Shown: piece after piece, positions 40,262 to 44,866 of the stretch
Layout: each line of letters starts with the position of its first letter
Numbering within the stretch: the stretch's first letter is position 1
Assembly (NCBI GenBank): GCA_036522155.1
Contig: DATDGI010000079.1
Coordinates: forward strand, 1 to 44,866
Source of the DNA: UBA9676 sp036522155
GTDB lineage: Bacteria > Actinomycetota > Actinomycetes > Streptosporangiales > Streptosporangiaceae
DNA: 44,866 nt
Reading direction: 5' to 3'
Translations under genes and position numbers: made by a program
Notes under the pieces: generated by a model
Database searches by the model: none
What the model was told of the DNA's origin: nothing
The model's input: the letters and a program-made list of their open reading frames with translations, nothing else

Positions 40262-40593
40262 CAGCTGAACCTACCAAATTCGAACACGCGGCCGGACAAA
40301 TGCCGCCCGCGGTACACCCCGCTGACCTGCGCCTTTACGAACGAGCAACCAAGATCGCGCCCCATACGCGCCCCAACAGCCGTGGCCGCTGGCCGCTGAC
40401 GCAGGTCACAGCGCACGGGCAGCAACGGCGGTCAGGCCGTTTACCTGCTGCAGGCCGTGAACGTACGCGACGCCCGGACAGCGGCTTCTAGTTCCCGGCT
40501 CCAGGCAATAATGAACAGAGCCATGCACGCAGGGGTGTCTGACAAGGGCCATCTCGTCTGCGCAGGCTCCTGGGCGCAGGCGCGCCCCGGCGC
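40262..40593. other. 332-bp gap right of the island, no gene supported
   Basis: No coding region with credible start and family is seen. It carries sequence that would have followed the tRNA before integration, up to the promoter of the nucleotidyltransferase gene. Confidence 0.4.
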
Positions 40594-40623
40594 TTGACGC
40601 TTCGGATAGATTGTAGATATCTT
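40594..40623 (+). promoter_or_regulatory. strong leaderless promoter of the MNT-HEPN pair
   Basis: TTGACG (40594-40599) and TATCTT (40618-40623) are 18 bases apart, and the ATG follows the -10 box by 6 bases. This is the best -35/-10 pair in the window. AGATATCT, a perfect palindrome, overlaps the -10 box (40615-40622) and could be an operator for the encoded winged-helix protein. Confidence 0.65.
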
Positions 40624-40629
40624 CAGGTT

Positions 40630-41256
40630 ATGCGAAGCGCCGCACCGGCGTTGCTACCGGTGTTCCGATCGAAGCTGCAAGCTGACATTCTCGCCGCGCT
40701 GCTGCTCAACCCTGAGCGGGAGTACAGCCTGACAGACCTTGCGCGGCGCTTCGATGCTCCGCTCAGCACAGTCCACTACGAGGTAAAGCGCTTGACCGAG
40801 GCAGGACTGCTGCGTCGCCGCAGCGCCGGGCGATCCACGATGGTCCAGGCAAACTCAGGCAACCGTCTTGTCGAGCCGCTGGCGGAGCTACTGTTCCTTT
40901 CCTGGGGGCCCATGCAGGTAGTGGCTGATGAATTCGCGGAGTTGGATGGCGCGGAGCGGGTCCTGATCTTCGGCTCGTGGGCAGCCCGTTATCTCCAATG
41001 GCCCGGCCCGCCTCCTCATGACCTGGATGTCCTCGTGGTCGGGCGGCCTGCGCGAGAGTCGGTCTACGACGCGGCTGACCGTGCCCAGCAACGACTGGGG
41101 ATGCCCGTCAATCCCGTGATCCGGACTGGCGATGCATGGCGCAACGCGACCGACCCTCTAGTCCAGCAGATTCGGTCTGGCCCTTTCGTAGCGATCCTCG
41201 TGCCAGACAACGCAACCGGCGAGACTCCAGCAGCGGCAAGGGCGAACGGTGGCTAG
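40630..41256 (+). CDS. winged-helix protein fused to minimal nucleotidyltransferase (MNT antitoxin-like)
   Basis: A 208-residue protein. Residues 10-75 form a winged helix (REYSLTDLARRFDAPLSTVHYEVKRLTEAG). Residues from about 95 form a nucleotidyltransferase domain with the MNT signature: Gly115-Ser116 in LIFGSWAARYL and Asp131/Asp133 in HDLDVLVVG. MNT proteins paired with HEPN toxins act as antitoxins by transferring AMP to the toxin; the DNA-binding part would give autoregulation. The ATG at 40630 lacks a ribosome binding site and fits a leaderless start. It overlaps the HEPN gene by 8 bases. Confidence 0.85.
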   Translation: MRSAAPALLPVFRSKLQADILAALLLNPEREYSLTDLARRFDAPLSTVHYEVKRLTEAGLLRRRSAGRSTMVQANSGNRLVEPLAELLFLSWGPMQVVADEFAELDGAERVLIFGSWAARYLQWPGPPPHDLDVLVVGRPARESVYDAADRAQQRLGMPVNPVIRTGDAWRNATDPLVQQIRSGPFVAILVPDNATGETPAAARANGG

Positions 41257-41728
41257 ATGGCAGATGGGCGAGGCCGAGGTAGAGCAGCTCATCCGTCAGA
41301 GGGAACTGGAACATGTGACTGGAGCGGCCGCTGACGGTGCCCCGTTGCTCACTCAAGCACGAAAAACGGCTGCCGCGGCTGGGGGCCTAGTCCAGGTCGA
41401 CGCCTACAGCGCTTACGTCCTGGCCTACGACGCCGCGCGGTTCGCCTGTATTGCGTTGCTGGCGCAGCAGGGCATGCGTGCCACCACCAACGGGGGTCAC
41501 TACGCGGTGGAACGCGCGGTCAGGGCCCAGTTTGGCGGGGGTTTCCGGCCATTCGCTGACCTGCGGCGCCGACGGAACGAGTTGGAATATCCTCGCCTGC
41601 CCGCAGATACCGCCACGGTTGACGAAGCTCAGCAAGCTGTCCAAGTCGCAGAACGCCTGATCAGCGCTGCGGACGCTCTGCTCGGTCAACTCGCTTTCTT
41701 CGCTCAGCCAGGAGATCCTGAACGATAG
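41249..41728 (+). CDS. HEPN-domain protein, putative RNase toxin
   Basis: A 159-residue, all-helical HEPN-like protein: LLTQARKTAAAAGGLVQVDAYSAYVLAYDAARFACIALLAQQGMR in part, then HYAVERAVRAQFG and FADLRRRRNELEYPRL. The usual HEPN catalytic RX4-6H motif is replaced by an RRRRNELEYP variant in which Tyr stands where His is expected, as in some actinobacterial HEPN proteins. GTG 41249 has AGGG about six bases upstream and lies within the end of the antitoxin gene. The pairing with an MNT gene supports a toxin-antitoxin module. Whether it is an active RNase is uncertain. Confidence 0.75.
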   Translation: MARWQMGEAEVEQLIRQRELEHVTGAAADGAPLLTQARKTAAAAGGLVQVDAYSAYVLAYDAARFACIALLAQQGMRATTNGGHYAVERAVRAQFGGGFRPFADLRRRRNELEYPRLPADTATVDEAQQAVQVAERLISAADALLGQLAFFAQPGDPER

Positions 41729-42280
41729 CGATAGACCCGGAAGAACACCTGCGCCGTCCAGCGCTGGGCCAGCGCCAGGGACGCGATCGCAGCGGCATGG
41801 GCCCCACGCCAGAACTGGATGCAAGTTGATCTACGGGCCAATTGCAAACATGTATGCCGCCACTGGATTGGCTACAGCTAATCTGGATGACAGATCCCTG
41901 CCCCTGCCCGGCTTTGCCCGAAGCCTCGCCGCCGTCCGTGAGCCAGGTTCGCCCACCCGCTCAGACTATCGATGCGATAGTCGCCTTCTCGGCGCCTGAT
42001 ACCACTGGTCTACTGATTCTGGGTCTTGACGATCACTCCCCCGAAGGTTGTGATGGTGCGTATAGGACTTCCAGTGGGCACGGATGGCGGAGCTCCGAGA
42101 GGCGGGTCGAAGCATAGGCTGCAGACGATGACTGAATTCTGGGGCATATGAGTCGTCAGCGTTCGCTGACGAGGATCGCCCCGACTGAGACATGGGCGAA
42201 CTAAGCTCTTATCCGAAGAATACCGGCACAGGGATATAGTTCAGATTCATTCGAACGAGAATGTTGTCTGGGGGCCCAGG
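41729..42280. other. 552-bp gap, no gene supported
   Basis: On the minus strand the segment near 41730-41840 can be read as FWRGAHAAAIASLALAQRW, which has protein-like composition but no recognised family or start. The base composition drops from GC-rich to more AT-rich toward 42200, entering the next gene. Confidence 0.35.
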
Positions 42281-43411
42281 ATGTCATCGACTGACGATGG
42301 AAGTAATCCTGAAGACTTTCAGGCAACATATTCGGCAGCTCGTCCAGTCTTTGATCAGCCCCACTGGGATTATACGGCTTGCAGGCGCATGTGTGCCGGG
42401 ACATATCTGGATTCCAGTTCCGTGATCGACTGCTGCGTGAGGTCTATAACACGCGAAGCCGTAGGGTAGCACCCTCCTATGGCTACGATGTTACTCCTGT
42501 CCTGGCTCACGCTTGGCGCGCTTGGTGGCTGGAGATGATTCAGCATGCGGCTGTATTTCTCATATTCTTGGTCGTATTAGTAATCTTCCCACTGGACGCA
42601 ATAATTTCTGGCGCTATTCTTGTTGTATTGCATTTTGCTTATAGACTGGCCCGGTTGCTCATTGACTTCTCTGCATATTATCGTGGGCTAGATTCAGCCC
42701 TCGAATACCACCGGCTCCGAACGCGGCGGAGGGTCATCACATTGGGGATGCTCGCATCTCTCCTTACAATCGGGGCAGCCACTCTCGCAGTTCTACATTA
42801 TGGTCACAATAATGGCGGTCCACCCAAATGGCCTGCCCATGGCAGCCTTGCAGGCTCAATCATCGTAATGGCCGTAATGATCGTTGTGGTCGTGGCGAGT
42901 GCCGCTATGCGGCAACTGAGCATTACCCGCCTCCATACGACAGGGCTACATTCGTGGCATCCCTGGGGGCGTCGGCTCTCCACAATCAACCTCCAACAGT
43001 CGCACCCATTCACAGTATATTCAGGGTTCAAACCGTTCGTCGGAAGCGGCACCAATATTCGTATCTGGTCTTTTGCGCAACGCTTGGTGCGAGCAGATGC
43101 AATGGGTGAGGGGGCCAGTGACTACGGTGAGATCCTTCCCTTTACCACCCACGAGCTCATCGGATCCCTAAAAGAGTCGTTCCTTGCTCTATGCAATGAC
43201 AGGAACCCCGAAACTCGGCTTCCAGGGCTCACGGTGACTGACCACGTGCTGCTTGAAGGCACTCACTCGATCCCCTACACCGATGTGCTGGGGAGTGACC
43301 CTGAAAGTACTGCAGTAGTTACCGCGATAAATGGTGTGATCACACATTCAAGCGATGTCGCGCGGCATTACCTTGCATGCCAGGTGCCTTCGTGGGGTGG
43401 TGAGGTAGTGA
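42281..43411 (+). pseudogene. membrane protein gene, frameshifted and cut by IS701-type insertion
   Basis: Two frames together read as one protein. ATG 42281 starts SSTDDGSNPEDFQATYSAAR and runs through PHWDYTACRRMCAGTYLD. Near 42415 the sense moves to the next frame, FRDRLLREVYNTRSRRVAPSYGYDVTPVL. Two membrane helix pairs follow (IQHAAVFLIFLVVLVIF and AIISGAILVVLHFAYRL; TLGMLASLLTIGAATLAVLHY and GSIIVMAVMIVVVVASAAM), then a soluble part ending VPSWGGEVVTS at the insertion. One base is missing near 42410-42420 and no slippery site is seen. Codon use and base composition are clearly AT-richer than the flanks, suggesting recent transfer. I do not know its function. Confidence 0.7.
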
Positions 43412-43415
43412 CTAG

Positions 43416-43436
43416 TACGGCAGCGTCATTTCGTTA
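43416..43436 (+). repeat. left terminal inverted repeat of the IS701-type element
   Basis: Starts TACGGCAGCGTCA and overlaps the last codon of the transposase (TAA at 43436-43434, minus strand). Confidence 0.85.
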
Positions 43437-44789
43437 TGGGCCGCGTTCGGTGGCGAGTCTGTGCTGGTAGTGGCTGCGGCGGGCTTGGCCTTGGTGGAGG
43501 CGGCGCCAGCTGGACCAGTGCTGGATGCCGTTGATGGCGCGCGGCGGCGTTATGAGCGGGGCGATGACCAGGCCGTGGAACAGGCGGCGGATCTCGGCAG
43601 CGGTCAGCGCGGTCGGCTCGCCGTGGCGGGCGTGGTGCCAGGGATCGGCGGGCGGGGGTGGTGCCGCGGCGGAGGCGCTGGCCATCAGGAAGGCCAGGGC
43701 GAGCATGGCCAAGGTGACGTGCCGGTGCCAGCCGGCCCAGGTGCGCACCTGGTAGTGGTCCAGCCCTGCCTGGCTTTTGGCCGCCTGGAACTGTTCTTCC
43801 ACGCTCCAGCGCGTGCCAGCGATCCGCACCAGGGTGGATAGCGTGACCGGGCCCGGTGACCAGCACCGGTAGAAGGCCAAAGTGCCGTCGCTGCCGCGGC
43901 GGATCAGCAGGCTATGCCCGGGCTGGTGGGCGCTGGCCCAGGCCCAGTCATACCAGCGCGGGCCCTTGGAGCCGGTCCCGGCGCTGATCCGCTGCCAGCA
44001 GCCATGCGGCACGGCGGCCGCGGCCTGATCGGCGCGCAGCCGGCGTTTGCCGCCGGGGAAGGCCGGGATCCGGTGGTCGCAGGAGACCGCCAGCACATAA
44101 CCCAGGCCCAGCTCGGCGACCCCGGCGCGGAAGGCGCCGTTGTCGCCGTAGGCCTCGTCGCTGGCCGCCCAGGCGGCGGGCATCCCCGCGGCTACCGCAT
44201 CGGTGATCATGTCCAGGGCCAGTTCGGGCTTGGTCGCGAACTTCACATCAGCCGGGACACCGGCCGCTGCGCACCGCTGCGGGTCATCGGCCCAGCACTT
44301 CGGCAGGTAGACCCTGCGGTCAATCAGCGCCCGGCCCCGCGCCGAGGCATAGGACAAGAACACGCCGGCCTGGGAGTTCTCGATCCGCCCGGCGGTGCCG
44401 CTGTACTGGCGCTGCACCCCCACCGACCCGGTGCCCTTCTTCAAGAACCCGGTCTCATCACAGATCAGCACCCCGTCCGCATGACCAAGCTGAGCGGCTA
44501 CGAAGCCGCGCAGGTCGTCGCGGACCTTACCGGCGTCCCAGGCCGCGGTGCGCAGCAGCCGCTGCATCGCCTGCGGATCGGCGTGCCCGGCCTGCTCCGC
44601 CAGCCACCAGCAGTTCTTCCGCTCCACCGGCGACAACAGCCCCAGCACGAACTCCCGGGCCGTGCGCCGCGGCTCTGCCCGGCCAAACCGGCCCGCGACC
44701 AGGGACATCAGCTCATCGAACAGGACCCGCCAGCCGGCGGGGTCTACGCTGTGGCCAGCGGCCACCGCATCATCATCGGGCGCCGGCAC
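43434..44789 (-). CDS. IS701 family transposase
   Basis: A 451-residue DDE transposase. The N-terminal part has LLSPVERKNCWWLAEQAGH, the first catalytic Asp is in LICDETGFLKKGTGSVGVQ, followed by YSGTAGRIENSQAGVFLSYA, a second Asp in ASDEAYGDNG, and the Glu in RWSVEEQFQAAKSQAGLDHYQVR. These blocks and the length are typical of IS701. The end is intact, including IQHWSSWRRLHQ-type sequence. The GTG at 44789 is the first start after the right inverted repeat. It appears intact and able to act. Confidence 0.93.
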   Translation of the reverse strand: MPAPDDDAVAAGHSVDPAGWRVLFDELMSLVAGRFGRAEPRRTAREFVLGLLSPVERKNCWWLAEQAGHADPQAMQRLLRTAAWDAGKVRDDLRGFVAAQLGHADGVLICDETGFLKKGTGSVGVQRQYSGTAGRIENSQAGVFLSYASARGRALIDRRVYLPKCWADDPQRCAAAGVPADVKFATKPELALDMITDAVAAGMPAAWAASDEAYGDNGAFRAGVAELGLGYVLAVSCDHRIPAFPGGKRRLRADQAAAAVPHGCWQRISAGTGSKGPRWYDWAWASAHQPGHSLLIRRGSDGTLAFYRCWSPGPVTLSTLVRIAGTRWSVEEQFQAAKSQAGLDHYQVRTWAGWHRHVTLAMLALAFLMASASAAAPPPPADPWHHARHGEPTALTAAEIRRLFHGLVIAPLITPPRAINGIQHWSSWRRLHQGQARRSHYQHRLATERGP

Positions 44790-44841
44790 AACCCCGCATG
44801 ATCACGCGGTGGCCGTGCTATCGACCGGGTTACGTCAAAGA

Positions 44842-44862
44842 TCACGAAGTGACGCTGCCGTA
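44842..44862 (-). repeat. right terminal inverted repeat of the IS701-type element
   Basis: Reads TACGGCAGCGTCA from 44862 on the minus strand. CTAG at 44863-44866 ends the window, so the continuation of the interrupted gene is not visible. Confidence 0.85.
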
Positions 44863-44866
44863 CTAG

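Larger units (their letters stand above)
43412..44866. mobile_element. complete IS701-family insertion sequence with CTAG flanks
   Basis: Terminal inverted repeats begin TACGGCAGCGTCA at 43416 and, on the minus strand, at 44862; the first 13 bases are identical and 19 of 21 match. CTAG lies on both sides (43412-43415 and 44863-44866), fitting a 4-bp target duplication typical of this family. The element body is 1447 bp with one transposase gene. It lies inside the preceding membrane-protein gene. Confidence 0.85.

Noticed and set aside
40021..40425. Minus-strand frame containing CPRQDSNLRSRLRR
   Set aside because: This peptide is the well-known conceptual translation of tRNA 3' sequence in reverse and is not a real protein.
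42281..42469. Separate small gene of 62 codons
   Set aside because: Its sequence continues naturally in the next frame as the start of the membrane protein, so it is the 5' part of a frameshifted gene.

Overview
The window is high-GC actinobacterial DNA. The NucS gene, a PduO-type adenosyltransferase and DUF2550 gene beside the atp operon, and the rho-rpmE-prfA-prmC-sua5-wecA-atp order are arrangements familiar from Streptomyces, Streptosporangiales and mycobacterial relatives. Several genes seem to lack a Shine-Dalgarno sequence and start 6-8 nt after a TANNNT -10 box, which suggests leaderless transcripts. The lineage is an inference from gene order, codon use and protein resemblance; no database search was possible.

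Layout. (1) 1-9.9 kb: the tail of an IS481-type transposase, a small minus-strand cluster (zinc-ribbon protein, alpha/beta hydrolase, SDR) divergent from nucS, a CbiX-like protein, a reductase-deaminase fusion with domains in the reverse of RibD order, an aldehyde dehydrogenase, and a PadR / unknown protein / DHA2-type MFS exporter locus whose exporter carries a C-terminal winged-helix domain. (2) 9.9-13.1 kb: a GMC oxidoreductase, PduO-type adenosyltransferase and DUF2550 protein. (3) 13.1-21.0 kb: a complete F1Fo ATP synthase operon on the minus strand (two small AtpI/AtpZ-type genes, then atpB-E-F-H-A-G-D-C), preceded by a recognisable promoter and a CRP/GlxR-like site. (4) 21.3-34.5 kb: wecA, sua5, prmC, prfA, rpmE, rho, then thrB, thrC, hom, lysA and a single-domain response regulator, all on the minus strand. 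They serve envelope precursor synthesis, tRNA modification, translation termination, transcription termination, and threonine/methionine/lysine supply. (5) 34.5-44.9 kb: an accessory region. A GntR/FadR-type regulator precedes tRNA-Arg(CCG). The 3' 42 bases of this tRNA region recur perfectly 4.6 kb downstream (35584-35625 and 40220-40261), marking an integrated element.

The island holds a decayed IS66-like fragment, a three-gene overlapping operon (TIGR04222-type membrane protein with a Gly/Cys C-terminal tail, a DUF692/MNIO-type enzyme, and a partner protein), and a VapBC-like toxin-antitoxin pair with a palindromic operator. No integrase is visible. Beyond the right repeat lie a winged-helix/nucleotidyltransferase plus HEPN pair (probable MNT-HEPN toxin-antitoxin) and a lower-GC membrane-protein gene, broken by a frameshift and by a complete IS701-type element flanked by CTAG.

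The best candidate for an under-described system is the TIGR04222-MNIO operon. Its layout fits a peptide-modification system in which the enzyme modifies cysteines in the C-terminal tail of a membrane protein. The family association is known to me, but the chemistry and role here are inference.
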